Source of the DNA: Geodermatophilus siccatus
Lineage (GTDB): Bacteria > Actinomycetota > Actinomycetes > Mycobacteriales > Geodermatophilaceae
DNA length: 64,000 bases
Reading direction: 5' to 3'
Assembly: GCF_900103785.1 (NCBI RefSeq)
Contig: NZ_FNHE01000016.1
Span: 24,747-88,746 of the forward strand
Made by a program: the position numbers and the translations under genes. The notes under the pieces are model-generated. The model searched no databases. It had not been told where the DNA came from and saw only the letters and a program-made list of their open reading frames with translations. Numbering within the stretch: position 1 is the first letter of the stretch; each line of letters starts with the position of its first letter. Shown here piece after piece: positions 21,948 through 31,099 of the stretch.

Positions 21948-23477
21948 TCAGCGGCCGAGGTGGCGGTAGCGGTGCAGCCGGGTGCGGAAGCGCTCGCCGT
22001 CGTCCCGCCCGAGCAGGCCGGCCAGCTCCTCGCCGAGCACCCGCCCCAGCCGCCGGCAGAACTCCACCGGCTCGTCGGCGGCGTCCGGCCGCTCGGGGAC
22101 GACGCGGTCGACGATCCCGGCCCGCCACAGGTCCGTGGCCCGCACCCCGTGGGCGGCGGCCATCTCGTCGGCGCGGTCGACGGTGCGGTGCACGATCGCC
22201 GAGGCGCCCTCCGGCGGCAGCGGGCCCAGCCAGCCGTTGGCCGCGGCCAGCACCCGGTCGGCCGGTGCGAGCGCGAGCGCCCCGCCGCCGGTGCCCTGGC
22301 CCAGCAGCACCGCCAGCGTCGGTGCCCGCAGCATCACCAGGTCCTGCAGGCACCGGGCGATCTCGGCGGCCAGGCCGCCCTCCTCGGCCTCCTTGGACAG
22401 CGCTGCGCCGGGGGTGTCGACGAGGGTGACCAGCGGCAGCCGCAGCTCGGCAGCCAGCCGCATCCCGCGCCGCGCCTCGCGCAGCGCGGCCGGCCCCAGC
22501 GGCGCCGACAGCGACTGCCCGCGCCGGTCCTGACCGAGGACGACGCACGGCGCCCCGCCGAAGCGCGCCAGGGCGAGCAGCAGCCCGGGGTCCTTCTCCC
22601 CGGCGCCGGTGCCGGACAGGCCGACGACGTCGGTGGCCGCCGTCCGCAGCAGCCGCCGCACGCCGGGCCGGTCCTCGCGGCGGGAGGCGGTGACGACCTC
22701 CCAGGCGCTGCGGCCGTCCGCGTCGTCCGCCCCGCCCAGCCCCGCGTCGGTGCCGTCCTCGGGCGTTGGCCGCTCGGCGTCGGCGACGTCCCGGTGCCAG
22801 GTCTGCCGGGCGGCCAGCACCCGCAGCGCCCGGTCGGCGACCTCGGCGATCTCCTCGTGCGGGACGACGGCGTCGATGAGCCCGTGCTCGGCGAGGTGCT
22901 CGGCGGTCTGCACGCCCTCGGGGAACGGCTCGCCGTAGAGCGCCTCGTACACCCGCGGGCCGAGGAAGCCGATCGAGGCGCCGGGCTCGGCGATGGTCAC
23001 GTGGCCCAGCGACCCCCAGGAGGCCAGGACGCCGCCGAACGTGGGGTGCCGCAGGTAGACCAGGTAGGGCAGCCCGGCCTCCTTGTGCCGGGCGATCGCC
23101 GCGGTGATGCCGATCATCTGCAGGAAGGCGACGGTGCCCTCCTGCATCCGGGTGCCGCCGGAGACCGGCGCGGCCAGCAGCGGCAGCCCCTCCTCGGTGG
23201 CCCGCTCGACCGCGGCGATGAGCCGGTCGGCGGCGGCCACGCCGATGGAGCCGGCGAGGAAGCCGAACTCGCCGGCGATCACCGCGACCCTCCGTCCGCG
23301 CAGCTGCCCCTCGCCGGTGGTGATCGACTCGTCCTGCCGCGTCCGCTCCGCCGCCCGGGCCAGCTCGGCGGCGTAGGACTCCGGGACGTCGCCCACCGTC
23401 ACGGGGGAGTCCCAGCTCTTCCAGGAGCCGGGGTCGAGGACGAGGTCCCGCAGCGCCCGGGCGTCCAGGGAGCTCAC
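21948..23477 (-). CDS. acyl-CoA carboxylase-type carboxyltransferase (fused beta-alpha)
   Basis: A 509-residue cytoplasmic protein with both carboxyltransferase halves. The beta half (to ~250) has GEFGFLAGSIGVAAADRLI and APVSGGTRMQEGTVAFLQM, the oxyanion turns of crotonase-like folds; the alpha half (~270-500) has LVTLVDTPGAALSKEAEEGG and GQGTGGGALALAPADRVL. It is short of the four-Cys zinc finger of E. coli AccD. It would move a carboxyl group between biotin and an acyl-CoA or act as a malonyl-type decarboxylase subunit. No biotin carrier is adjacent. Last gene of an operon with a CoA-transferase and MatC-like carrier, GTGA overlap. Confidence 0.85.
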   Translation of the reverse strand: MSSLDARALRDLVLDPGSWKSWDSPVTVGDVPESYAAELARAAERTRQDESITTGEGQLRGRRVAVIAGEFGFLAGSIGVAAADRLIAAVERATEEGLPLLAAPVSGGTRMQEGTVAFLQMIGITAAIARHKEAGLPYLVYLRHPTFGGVLASWGSLGHVTIAEPGASIGFLGPRVYEALYGEPFPEGVQTAEHLAEHGLIDAVVPHEEIAEVADRALRVLAARQTWHRDVADAERPTPEDGTDAGLGGADDADGRSAWEVVTASRREDRPGVRRLLRTAATDVVGLSGTGAGEKDPGLLLALARFGGAPCVVLGQDRRGQSLSAPLGPAALREARRGMRLAAELRLPLVTLVDTPGAALSKEAEEGGLAAEIARCLQDLVMLRAPTLAVLLGQGTGGGALALAPADRVLAAANGWLGPLPPEGASAIVHRTVDRADEMAAAHGVRATDLWRAGIVDRVVPERPDAADEPVEFCRRLGRVLGEELAGLLGRDDGERFRTRLHRYRHLGR

Positions 23478-24652
23478 CGGGAGAGCCAGGCGCGGATCTC
23501 CTCGTTCGAGGAGCCGAGCACCGGCGGCGCGGCGTGGTCCCGCCGGGTGGTCTCGGTCTCGCCGTCCGGACCGGGGGCGAAGAAGCGCAGCGGCGGGCCG
23601 GGCAGCTGCAGGGGGCCGAGCGTCTGGTGCTCGACGTCGACCAGCAGGCCCTGCGACAGCGTCTGGTCCCAGCCGTAGACCTCGTCCAGGGTGCGCACCT
23701 TGCCCGCCGGGACGCCGGCACCGGAGAGGCGGGCGAGCAGCTCCTCGGGGGTGAGGTCGGCGAAGGCCCGCTCCAGCAGCTCGATCACCTGGTCGCGGTG
23801 GTCGACGCGCTCGCCGTTGGTGGCCACACCGGGCGCCTCGGCGTCCAGGCCGAACTCGGTGCACAGCCGCCGCCACAGCCCCTCCGACCCGCAGGAGAGC
23901 TGGACGCTGCCGCCCTTGCAGTGGAACAGGCCGTAGGGGGCGATCGAGGGGTGGTGGTTGCCCTGCGCCCGCCCGACCTCGCCCGCGACCGTCCACCGGG
24001 TGCCCTGGAAGGCGTGCACGCCGACGATCGCCGCCAGCAGGGAGGTGCGCACCACCTGGCCGCGGCCGGTGCGCTGCCGCTCGATGAGCGCGGCGAGCAC
24101 CCCGTACGCGCCGTACATGCCGGCCAGCAGGTCGGCGATCGGGACGCCGACCCGCTGCGGGTCGTCCGGGCCCGAGCCGGTCAGCGACATCAGCCCGCCC
24201 TCGCCCTGGGCGATCTGGTCGTAGCCGGCCCGCCCGCCCTCGGGCCCGTCGTGGCCGAAGCCGCTGATCGAGAGGGTGACCAGCCGCGGGTTGAGCTGCT
24301 CGAGCACGTCGGTGCCGAAGCCGAGGCGCTCCAGGGTGCCGGGGCGGAAGTTCTCCAGCAGCACGTCGGCGCGGCGGACCAGCTCGCGCAGCAGCTCCTT
24401 GTCGCCGTCGTCCTTGAGGTCGAGGGTGACCGACTCCTTGTTGCGGTTGGTCGAGAGGAAGTACGTCGACTCCCGCTCGGCGCCCTCCGGGTGGAGGAAC
24501 GGCGGGCCCCAGCCGCGGGTGTCGTCCCCGCTGCCGGGGTTCTCCACCTTGATGACGCGGGCGCCGAGGTCGCCGAGCATCATCCCGGCGTGCGGCCCGG
24601 CGAGGGCGCGGGTCAGGTCGACGACGAGGACGCCGTCCAGGGGTCCGGACAC
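23474..24652 (-). CDS. CaiB/BaiF-family (class III) CoA-transferase
   Basis: A 392-residue enzyme. The N-terminal Rossmann half reads GVLVVDLTRALAGPHAGMML and GDLGARVIKVENPGSGDDTR; the catalytic Asp is in GYDQIAQGEGGLMSLTG/IADLLAGMYGAYGVLAAL, where class III transferases form the aspartyl-CoA intermediate. It moves CoA between organic acids such as formate, oxalate, succinate or carnitine derivatives. Middle gene of the operon between a dicarboxylate carrier and the carboxyltransferase, suggesting it activates the imported acid. Confidence 0.9.
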   Translation of the reverse strand: MSGPLDGVLVVDLTRALAGPHAGMMLGDLGARVIKVENPGSGDDTRGWGPPFLHPEGAERESTYFLSTNRNKESVTLDLKDDGDKELLRELVRRADVLLENFRPGTLERLGFGTDVLEQLNPRLVTLSISGFGHDGPEGGRAGYDQIAQGEGGLMSLTGSGPDDPQRVGVPIADLLAGMYGAYGVLAALIERQRTGRGQVVRTSLLAAIVGVHAFQGTRWTVAGEVGRAQGNHHPSIAPYGLFHCKGGSVQLSCGSEGLWRRLCTEFGLDAEAPGVATNGERVDHRDQVIELLERAFADLTPEELLARLSGAGVPAGKVRTLDEVYGWDQTLSQGLLVDVEHQTLGPLQLPGPPLRFFAPGPDGETETTRRDHAAPPVLGSSNEEIRAWLSR

Positions 24653-24673
24653 GGGTGCCTCTCTCTCGGGGGT

Positions 24674-26023
24674 CTACAGCCAGCCGGGGACGACGAAGAC
24701 CAGCCAGGCCAGGAACGGTCCGACGACCACGACGATCCCGGAGTAGGCGAGTATCTGCTTGTAGAAGCGGTCCCGGTCCACGTCCTGGGCGTTGGCCAGC
24801 ACCAGGGCGCCGTTGGTCGAGAACGGGCTGACGTCGACGATCGTCGAGGCCACCGAGAGGGCCACGATGACGCCCACCGTGCCGATCGCGCCGGCCTGCA
24901 GGAACGGCACGGCCAGCGCGATGGCGACGCCGATGATCGCGGTCGACGACGCGAACGCCGACACCACCCCGCCGATGTAGCAGAGCAGCAGGGCGATGAG
25001 CAGCGGGACGCCGAGACCGATGACCGCCTCGCCGACGTAGTCGATGGTGCCGGCCTCCTGCAGCACGAACACGAAGGTCAGCACCCCGGCGATCAGCAGC
25101 ACCGTGGACCAGCTGATCTGGCTGACCGCGCCCTTGTGCCGGGCGGCGGCGAACAGCGCCAGCACCGTGGCGACCGTGATGGACACGAAGCCGATGTCGA
25201 GGTCGAAGACGAGCGCCAGGACGGCGACCGCGGCCAGCCCGATCAGGGTCAGGACCTGGTCGAGGGTCACCTTCTGCGGGCGCTCGGGCTCGCCGTCCAC
25301 CGCGTCGCCGCTGCCGCTGCCGCCCCCGACGGCCGGTCCGGGCGGGGCGCCGTGGCCGCTGACGACGGTGGCCTCCGCGTGCTCGGCCGTGGCCGGGGCC
25401 GTGACGCCCACCTTCCGGCCGAGCAGCCGGCGCCCGCCGAGGACGAAGAAGAGCACCAGGGCGATGGCCAGGTTGAACACGAGGCTGCCCAGGAAGACGG
25501 TGACCGGACTGCTGGTCAGCCCCTCGGTCTCGACGATCGTGTTGACCGTGACGCCGTAGACGCTGATCGGCGAGAACCCGCCGCCCTGCGCGCCGTGGAT
25601 GACCATCATGCCCATGAGCAGCGGGTTGATCCCGTAGCGGGCGGCGAAGCCGAGGGCGATCGGCGCGATGATGGCGACCGCGGCGGGGGACAGAGCGCCG
25701 ATCGCGGTGAGCAGCGCGGTGACCGCGAACATGATCCAGGGGATGGCGGCCACGTGGCCGCGGACCAGGCGCACGGCGCCACGGACCAGCAGGTCGACCG
25801 TGCCGTTGTTCTGCGCGATCGCGAACAGGTACGTGACGCCGATCAGCGTCACGACCAGCTCCGCCGGGAACCCGGCGAGGATGTCGTCGGTGCTCAGCCC
25901 GACCGACAGCGTGCCGACGAGGAACGCGGCCACGAACGCCAGCGCCCCCATGTTGATGGGCAGGAACGTCGCGATCGCGAAGATCACGACGAGCGCCAGG
26001 ATGGTGACGATCTCCGGTGACAC
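24674..26023 (-). CDS. MatC-type dicarboxylate (SLC13/DASS) permease
   Basis: A 449-residue inner-membrane protein with about 12 segments in two halves joined by a charged/Gly-rich loop (~225-255). The N-terminus (PEIVTILALVVIFAIATFLP, then NMGALAFVAAFLVG) resembles the MatC_N dicarboxylate-carrier domain; the DASS-like SPISVYG and SPFSTNGALVLA loops are the substrate/Na+ motifs. It is first in the operon, so it should bring in the acid that the CoA-transferase activates. Malonate, oxalate or another C2-C5 diacid are candidates. Confidence 0.87.
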   Translation of the reverse strand: MSPEIVTILALVVIFAIATFLPINMGALAFVAAFLVGTLSVGLSTDDILAGFPAELVVTLIGVTYLFAIAQNNGTVDLLVRGAVRLVRGHVAAIPWIMFAVTALLTAIGALSPAAVAIIAPIALGFAARYGINPLLMGMMVIHGAQGGGFSPISVYGVTVNTIVETEGLTSSPVTVFLGSLVFNLAIALVLFFVLGGRRLLGRKVGVTAPATAEHAEATVVSGHGAPPGPAVGGGSGSGDAVDGEPERPQKVTLDQVLTLIGLAAVAVLALVFDLDIGFVSITVATVLALFAAARHKGAVSQISWSTVLLIAGVLTFVFVLQEAGTIDYVGEAVIGLGVPLLIALLLCYIGGVVSAFASSTAIIGVAIALAVPFLQAGAIGTVGVIVALSVASTIVDVSPFSTNGALVLANAQDVDRDRFYKQILAYSGIVVVVGPFLAWLVFVVPGWL

Positions 26024-26467
26024 GACGGGCTCCTACGGCGTCGGAGGGCTGGGACACCCGGTGCAGTGGCTCAGTGGCCTAGCAACTGTCGTGGGGACAC
26101 TGTGTCATCCGCCACGCCGACAGCATGCAGGGAGGGGGGCCGTGTCCGCGCCCGGTGAGCCGGACGCCGCCGCTCCCGGCGGATCGCCGAGCTGGTGCCG
26201 GAGCCGGATCGAGTCGCTGGCCCGTGAGGCCGGCCGCCCCGCAGTCCCGCGGGTCACCGCGCGGTCGCCGAGGCGACCCGGGTCGGGGACCCGCCGGCGG
26301 CCGCGGCCGCGATGACCGTGCACCCACGGGGGAGTCGGGGGCCGTGCCTCGGGGGTGCAGCCTCGCCGGTGGGTCCGGCCGGCGCCGGGCGGGCACGGTC
26401 CTGCACGGCTGCCGCCGGTCGACTCGCCGACCCCGGTCACCCCGACCCGAACACGGGTGCGGGGGGC
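26024..26467. other. intergenic region between two minus-strand transcription units
   Basis: About 440 bases. It must contain the promoter of the MatC operon (left end). A 57-residue plus-strand frame from GTG 26141 (SWCRSRIESLAREAGRP inside) is the most protein-like piece and may be a remnant, but I do not recognise it. The remainder is Pro/Arg-rich in every frame. Confidence 0.35.
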
Positions 26468-27052
26468 TCAGGGCAGGTCGAGCCAGCCGCCCGAGGGGGT
26501 CACCACCGCGGTGACGCGCTGGTCGTGCGGCTCCACCGGCAGCGCGTCGACCAGCTCCTCGTCGAAGACCAGGGCCACCAGCCGCGCGCCGGGGCGGACG
26601 TGCCGCAGCGCGCGGTCGTAGTAGCCGCCGCCGCGGCCCAGACGGACCCCGGTCCGGTCGACCGCGAGCGCGGGGACGACGACGACCTCGGCGGCGCCGA
26701 TCGCGGTCGGTCCCAGCCGCGGCCCCACCGGCTCGAGCAGCCCGAAGCGGCCCGGGGCCAGCCGGCCGGTGTCCACCGCCCACGTCAGCTCGCGCCCCTC
26801 GGCCGGGACCACCGGGAGGAGCACCCGCGAGCGGAGCTGGGTGAAGGCCGCCGGCAGCCGGCCCGCCCCGGGCTCGGTCGGGTCGGGCGCGAAGGCGGCC
26901 AGCGTCCGGACGCCGGCCAGGCCGCGCAGCAGGGCGGTGGCGACCGCTGCGCTGGCGGCGGCGCGCTCCTCGGCGGAGCGGGCCTCGCGGCGGGCCGTGA
27001 TCCGGGCGCGGAGCGCGACCTTGGCCTCGGTCACGTCGTCCGCGGGGGTCAC
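26468..27052 (-). CDS. 5-formyltetrahydrofolate cyclo-ligase
   Basis: A 194-residue enzyme that converts 5-formyl-THF to 5,10-methenyl-THF using ATP. Seen: the N-terminal helix with KVALRARITARREA, the phosphate/ATP region GRFGLLEPVGPR, and the signature VDRTGVRLGRGGGYYDRALR near residues 131-150 followed by ALVFDEELVDALPVEPHDQR. Length is typical. It reads divergently from galU, an arrangement seen also in mycobacteria (Rv0992c-Rv0993). Confidence 0.92.
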   Translation of the reverse strand: MTPADDVTEAKVALRARITARREARSAEERAAASAAVATALLRGLAGVRTLAAFAPDPTEPGAGRLPAAFTQLRSRVLLPVVPAEGRELTWAVDTGRLAPGRFGLLEPVGPRLGPTAIGAAEVVVVPALAVDRTGVRLGRGGGYYDRALRHVRPGARLVALVFDEELVDALPVEPHDQRVTAVVTPSGGWLDLP

Positions 27053-27209
27053 CGCCGCAGGCTAGCCAGCCAGCCTGGGAGTCCCGGTCCGACCGCTCCG
27101 GCACGGGTGGCGTGGACGGCGTGTCCGCGCGCGTGTCGCCGACGACGACCCGCTGACCCGCCCGGCGGCGTCCGACGGCACCGCGCGGGGGGCGTCGGTG
27201 CCCGGTCAC

Positions 27210-27215
27210 TAGGCT
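27210..27215 (+). promoter_or_regulatory. -10 box of leaderless galU promoter
   Basis: TAGGCT with exactly seven bases to the ATG at 27223 and no ribosome site between, the geometry of actinobacterial leaderless transcripts. Confidence 0.5.
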
Positions 27216-27222
27216 CGCGCGC

Positions 27223-28137
27223 ATGCCGACTCCGAGCGCCCGCCCGACGCGGAAGGCCGTCATCCCCGTCGCCGGGATGGGGACCCGATTCCTGCCGGCC
27301 ACCAAGGCGGTGCCCAAGGAGCTGCTGCCGGTGGTCGACCGGCCCGCGCTGCAGTACATCGTCGAGGAGGCCGCGCGCGCCGGGCTCGGCGAGGTGCTCA
27401 TGGTCACCGGCCGCAACAAGGCCGCGATCGAGGACTTCTTCGACCGTGTCCCCGAGCTCGAGACCGCGCTGGAGAAGAAGGGCGATGCCGCCCGGCTGGC
27501 GGCCGTGCACGACTCCACCGAGGTCGCACAGGTGCACTTCGTCCGCCAGGGCGAGGCGCGCGGGCTCGGCCACGCGGTGCTGCAGGCCGCCGCCTTCGTC
27601 GGCGACGAGCCGTTCGCGGTCCTGCTCGGCGACGACATCATCGACGCCCGCGACCACCTGCTCGAGCAGATGCTGCAGGTGCAGGCCGAGCACGGCGGCT
27701 CCGTCGTCGCGCTGCTCGACGTCGGCCGGGAGAACATCGACAAGTACGGCGCGGTCGCCGTCGAGCCCGGTGGCACGGACGTCGTCACCATCACCGGCCT
27801 GGTCGAGAAGCCGCCGGCCGACGAGGCGCCGTCCAGCCTGGCCGTCATCGGGCGCTACGTGCTGGCCCCCGAGGTCTTCGACGTGCTGCGCGAGACCGCG
27901 CCCGGCCGCGGCGGGGAGATCCAGCTGACCGACGCCCTGGCCACCCTCGTGGAGCGCGGGGAGCCGGTGCACGGCGTGGTCTTCTCCGGTCGCCGCTACG
28001 ACACCGGTGACCGGCTCGACTACCTCAAGGCCGTCGTCCAGCTGGCCAGCGAGCGCGAGGACCTCGGCCCGGGCTTCCGCTCGTGGCTGGCCGAGTTCGT
28101 GGCCGACCTGCCCGCCACGGGCGCGTCGGAGGCCTGA
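27223..28137 (+). CDS. galU: UTP-glucose-1-phosphate uridylyltransferase
   Basis: A 304-residue nucleotidyltransferase making UDP-glucose for cell-wall and storage polysaccharides. It has the nucleotide-binding AGMGTRFLPATKAVPKELLP at residues ~14-33, VVDRPALQYIVEEA, the metal-site region VLLGDDIIDA, GLVEKPPADEAPSS and the late RRYDTGDRLDYLKA loop. Length is normal. ATG directly follows a TAGGCT box at 7 bases, so it is probably leaderless. It is followed after 41 bases by glp. Confidence 0.95.
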   Translation: MPTPSARPTRKAVIPVAGMGTRFLPATKAVPKELLPVVDRPALQYIVEEAARAGLGEVLMVTGRNKAAIEDFFDRVPELETALEKKGDAARLAAVHDSTEVAQVHFVRQGEARGLGHAVLQAAAFVGDEPFAVLLGDDIIDARDHLLEQMLQVQAEHGGSVVALLDVGRENIDKYGAVAVEPGGTDVVTITGLVEKPPADEAPSSLAVIGRYVLAPEVFDVLRETAPGRGGEIQLTDALATLVERGEPVHGVVFSGRRYDTGDRLDYLKAVVQLASEREDLGPGFRSWLAEFVADLPATGASEA

Positions 28138-28178
28138 GCGGAGACCCTCAGGGGGCAGCATCGACCCCTGTGGTGGGC

Positions 28179-29591
28179 ATGACCGAGGACGGCACGGACC
28201 GGACGGTCCCGGGGTACCGGGACACCACGGCGCTGGACCTGCGCTCCGGCACCCCGGTGCGGGACGTGCCGTCGCCGTCGCCCGCCGTCGCCGGAGCTCC
28301 CGTGCACGAGACGACGGCGATCGACCGCGGCGCCGTGCCGCCGCCCCCCGCCACGGCCGAGCCGGTGCCGCTGCGCAGCGTCGAGCAGCACCTCGACGAG
28401 ATCCTCACGGCGGTGCCCCAGCCGGACCCGATCGAGCTGGCCGTGCTGGACGCGCAGGGGCTGCTCTGCGCGGAGGAGGTCGTCAGCCAGCGCGCGTTGC
28501 CGGCCTTCGACCAGGCCGCGCTCGACGGCTACGCGGCCCGTGCGCTGGACGTCGAGGGGGCCACACCCGCGGAGCCGGCGCACCTGTCGGTGGTGGGGGA
28601 GACCGTCGCCGGTCCGAGCGGCCCGGCGTCGATCGGCCCCGGGATGGCGCAGAAGGTGGCCGCCGGCGCGATGCTGCCGGCCGGCGCGGACGTCGTCGTC
28701 CCGGTGGTGTGGACCGACGGCGGCATGGCCACCGTCGCCGTGCACGCCGGCCCGCTCGCCGGCACCTACGTGCGCCGCGCGGGGGACGACGTCGCGCCGG
28801 GCACCACCGCGGTGCAGGTGGGCACCCCGATCGGCCCCGCCCAGATCAGCCTGCTGGCCGCCGTGGGCCGCGACCGGGTGCAGGTGCGGCCCCGGCCGCG
28901 GGTCGCCGTCCTCTCCGCGGGCAGCGAGCTCGTGGAGATCAGCACGCCGCCCGGCCCCGGCCAGGTCGTCGACGTCAACAGCTACGCACTGGCCGCCGCG
29001 GCGCGCGACGCCGGGGCCGAGGCCTACCGGTGGGGCGTCCTCCCGGCCGAGCCGCGCCGGCTGTCCGAGGTGCTGGAGAGCCAGCTGCTGCGCAGCGACC
29101 TGGTGCTCGTCGCCGGCACCTTCGCCAGCGAGGGCGACCCGGTGCAGGAGGCGCTCGCCGCCCTGGGTCCCATGCAGTTCTCGCAGCTGACCATGCACCC
29201 CGGGCCGGTGCAGGCCTTCGGCCGGCTGGGCCCGGACTCCGTCCCGGTCATCTGCGTGCCCGGCGAGCCGGTCGCGGCGCTGGTCGCCTTCGAGGTCTTC
29301 GTGCGCCCGGCGATCCGGATGATGCTGGGCAAGCGCCAGCTGTTCCGCCGCACCGTGCAGGCCATCGCCGCCGAGCGGCTGCTCTCGCCGCTGGGCTACC
29401 GGCAGTACCTGCACGGCCAGGTCATGCGCCACCCCGACGGCGGCTACGTCGTCGAGCCCCTGGGGGACGGCGGCGAGGCGATGCTGGCGCGGATGGCGCG
29501 GGCGAACTGCCTGATCGTCATCGACGAGGACGTCACCGAGGTGGCCGCCGGCGGGCTGGTCACCGTCATGCCGCTGTTGCTGGGCGGCTGA
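28179..29591 (+). CDS. glp: gephyrin-like MoeA-family protein Glp
   Basis: A 470-residue MoeA-fold protein with a ~70-residue variable N-terminal extension. Domain I begins at VEQHLDEILTAV, then ALPAFDQAALDGYA; the MPT-binding domain (~250-380) reads RVAVLSAGSELVEI, NSYALAAAARDAGAE, and AGTFASEGDPVQEAL where MoeA enzymes have GGVS-x-GD. The last domain ends CLIVIDEDVTEVAAGGLV. The altered motif and the glpR gene two positions downstream fit Glp, the repurposed molybdotransferase that links FtsZ to GlpR in actinobacterial division. ATG chosen; GTG codons lie 6-9 bases before. Confidence 0.82.
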   Translation: MTEDGTDRTVPGYRDTTALDLRSGTPVRDVPSPSPAVAGAPVHETTAIDRGAVPPPPATAEPVPLRSVEQHLDEILTAVPQPDPIELAVLDAQGLLCAEEVVSQRALPAFDQAALDGYAARALDVEGATPAEPAHLSVVGETVAGPSGPASIGPGMAQKVAAGAMLPAGADVVVPVVWTDGGMATVAVHAGPLAGTYVRRAGDDVAPGTTAVQVGTPIGPAQISLLAAVGRDRVQVRPRPRVAVLSAGSELVEISTPPGPGQVVDVNSYALAAAARDAGAEAYRWGVLPAEPRRLSEVLESQLLRSDLVLVAGTFASEGDPVQEALAALGPMQFSQLTMHPGPVQAFGRLGPDSVPVICVPGEPVAALVAFEVFVRPAIRMMLGKRQLFRRTVQAIAAERLLSPLGYRQYLHGQVMRHPDGGYVVEPLGDGGEAMLARMARANCLIVIDEDVTEVAAGGLVTVMPLLLGG

Positions 29592-29599
29592 GCGGCGCC

Positions 29600-30220
29600 G
29601 TGGTCGACCCCTCCCTGCGCCCCGGCTGGCCGGCGCACCTGGCCTGGGGCCCGGTGGAGCTGCACCCGCCGCGCCGGCGGGACGCCGAGGAGTGGAGCCG
29701 GGTCCGGCTGGCCAACGAGGCGTGGCTGGCGCCGTGGGAGCCGACCGCGGCCGGACCGTGGGCCGCGCGGCACACCCCGGGGGCCTACCGGGTGATGCGG
29801 CGGGCCCTGCTGCGCCGCGCCGCGATGGGCCTGTCCCTGCCGTTCGTCATCCGGGTGGAGGGCCGCTTCGCCGGGCAGGTGACCGTCGACAACGTCGTCC
29901 GGGGCGCGCTGCGCTCGGGCAACCTCGGCTACTGGATCGACCGCGCCGTGGCCGGCCGGGGGATGGCCTCGCTGGCCGTGGCCCTGGTGTGCGACCACGC
30001 CTTCGGGCCCGCGCGGCTGCACCGGCTGCAGGCCGACATCCGTCCCGAGAACGGGCCGAGCCGGGGGCTGGTGCACCGGCTGGGGTTCCGTCACGAGGGC
30101 CTGCTGCGCCGGTACCTCGACATCGACGGCGACTGGCGCGACCACGACACGTTCGCCCTGCTGGCCGAGGACGTGCCCGGCGGCGTGGTCGAGCGGTGGC
30201 GGTCCCGCCTACCACGGTGA
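29600..30220 (+). CDS. RimJ/RimL-like GNAT N-acetyltransferase
   Basis: A 206-residue GNAT enzyme. Acetyl-CoA site motifs are NLGYWIDRAVAGRGMASLAV (motif A with R-G-M) and LHRLQADIRPENGPSRGLVHR (N-x-x-S motif B), ending FRHEGLLRRYLDIDGDWRDH. This is the RimJ/L branch, which acetylates N-termini of ribosomal proteins or other alpha-amino groups. GTG starts 8 bases after glp; the gene lies between glp and glpR as in Mycobacterium (Rv0994-Rv0996), so it is co-transcribed with the division genes although its target is unknown. Confidence 0.87.
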   Translation: MVDPSLRPGWPAHLAWGPVELHPPRRRDAEEWSRVRLANEAWLAPWEPTAAGPWAARHTPGAYRVMRRALLRRAAMGLSLPFVIRVEGRFAGQVTVDNVVRGALRSGNLGYWIDRAVAGRGMASLAVALVCDHAFGPARLHRLQADIRPENGPSRGLVHRLGFRHEGLLRRYLDIDGDWRDHDTFALLAEDVPGGVVERWRSRLPR

Positions 30221-30385
30221 CCGGCGGACGGCGGGGTGTCGCCGTGTCGACACGCCGCGCCGAGCCGTCGGCGGGGCACTCCAGTCACACGACACTCAGG
30301 GACACGCCGCGCGCCTCCCTCGAACGGAGGAGGACAGGCCGTAGCTTCGCCCGGCAGGTGACGCATGTGACGGGTGGTGTTCAGG

Positions 30386-31099
30386 ATGGGTTCGGGTGTG
30401 CTGCTGGCCGCTCTGGTCGTGCTGTGGTTCGTCGTGCTGGTGCCCATGGTGGTGACCCGCGGTGACTCCGCGGACGTCCGCTCGACGGGCGCCGACGCCG
30501 GGCGCACGCTGCAGCGGCGCCGGACGGTCGACCCCGCGGTGTTCGCGGAGACCGAGCGGGTCTCCATCGACCGCGCGGCGCTGCGGACCTCGGGCGAGCT
30601 GCGGGTCGACGTCCACGCCGTCCGCCGCCGCACCCTCGCCGGGCTGCTCGCCCTCACGCTGCTCGCGCTGGTGGGCGCGCTGGTCTGGACCCCGTGGCTG
30701 TGGATCGCGCAGGGCGTCCTCGACGTCGCGGTCGTCGCCTACCTGATGGTGTTGCGGGCCGTGGCGCGCCGGGAGCGGCTGGCCGCCCGCCGCGCCGCCC
30801 GGGCCGCCGCGCGCTCCGTGCGTCAGCCGGCCGCCCGTCCCGCCGCGCGCCCGGTGCCGGCGCCCCGGCCGGTCCCCGTCGAGGAGGAGCCGGCCGCGGA
30901 GGTGCACTCCACCGTCGGCCTGCCGCACCCGAGCCTGCCGCTGGCGCCGGTGCACCCGCTGCGCCCGGGCCGGGTCGTGGCCGCTCGCACCGCGGCCCCG
31001 GCCGGCTGGCAGAACAGCGCCGTCGTGGGCCTGGACGACGACGACATCGGTTTCGCCGACATCGACGTCTACCAGCCGCGCCGGGTCGCCAACGGGTGA
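30386..31099 (+). CDS. glpR: divisome membrane protein GlpR/SepX
   Basis: A 237-residue membrane protein with TM1 at residues 3-21 (SGVLLAALVVLWFVVLVP) and a hydrophobic hairpin at ~90-125, a basic region and an Ala/Pro-rich linker, ending in a conserved-looking GLDDDDIGFADIDVYQPRRV. This is the architecture of the actinobacterial Glp receptor GlpR (SepX in Streptomyces), which stabilises FtsZ rings. I use ATG 30386 rather than the two GTGs just before, because homologues begin MGSS-like. Context with glp strengthens the call. Repeat copy C follows the stop. Confidence 0.82.
   Translation: MGSGVLLAALVVLWFVVLVPMVVTRGDSADVRSTGADAGRTLQRRRTVDPAVFAETERVSIDRAALRTSGELRVDVHAVRRRTLAGLLALTLLALVGALVWTPWLWIAQGVLDVAVVAYLMVLRAVARRERLAARRAARAAARSVRQPAARPAARPVPAPRPVPVEEEPAAEVHSTVGLPHPSLPLAPVHPLRPGRVVAARTAAPAGWQNSAVVGLDDDDIGFADIDVYQPRRVANG

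Noticed and set aside
26141..26315. 57-residue plus-strand frame upstream of the MatC operon
   Set aside because: Protein-like for about 20 residues (SWCRSRIESLAREAGRP) but no ribosome site or family match, so it is mentioned only in the gap entry.
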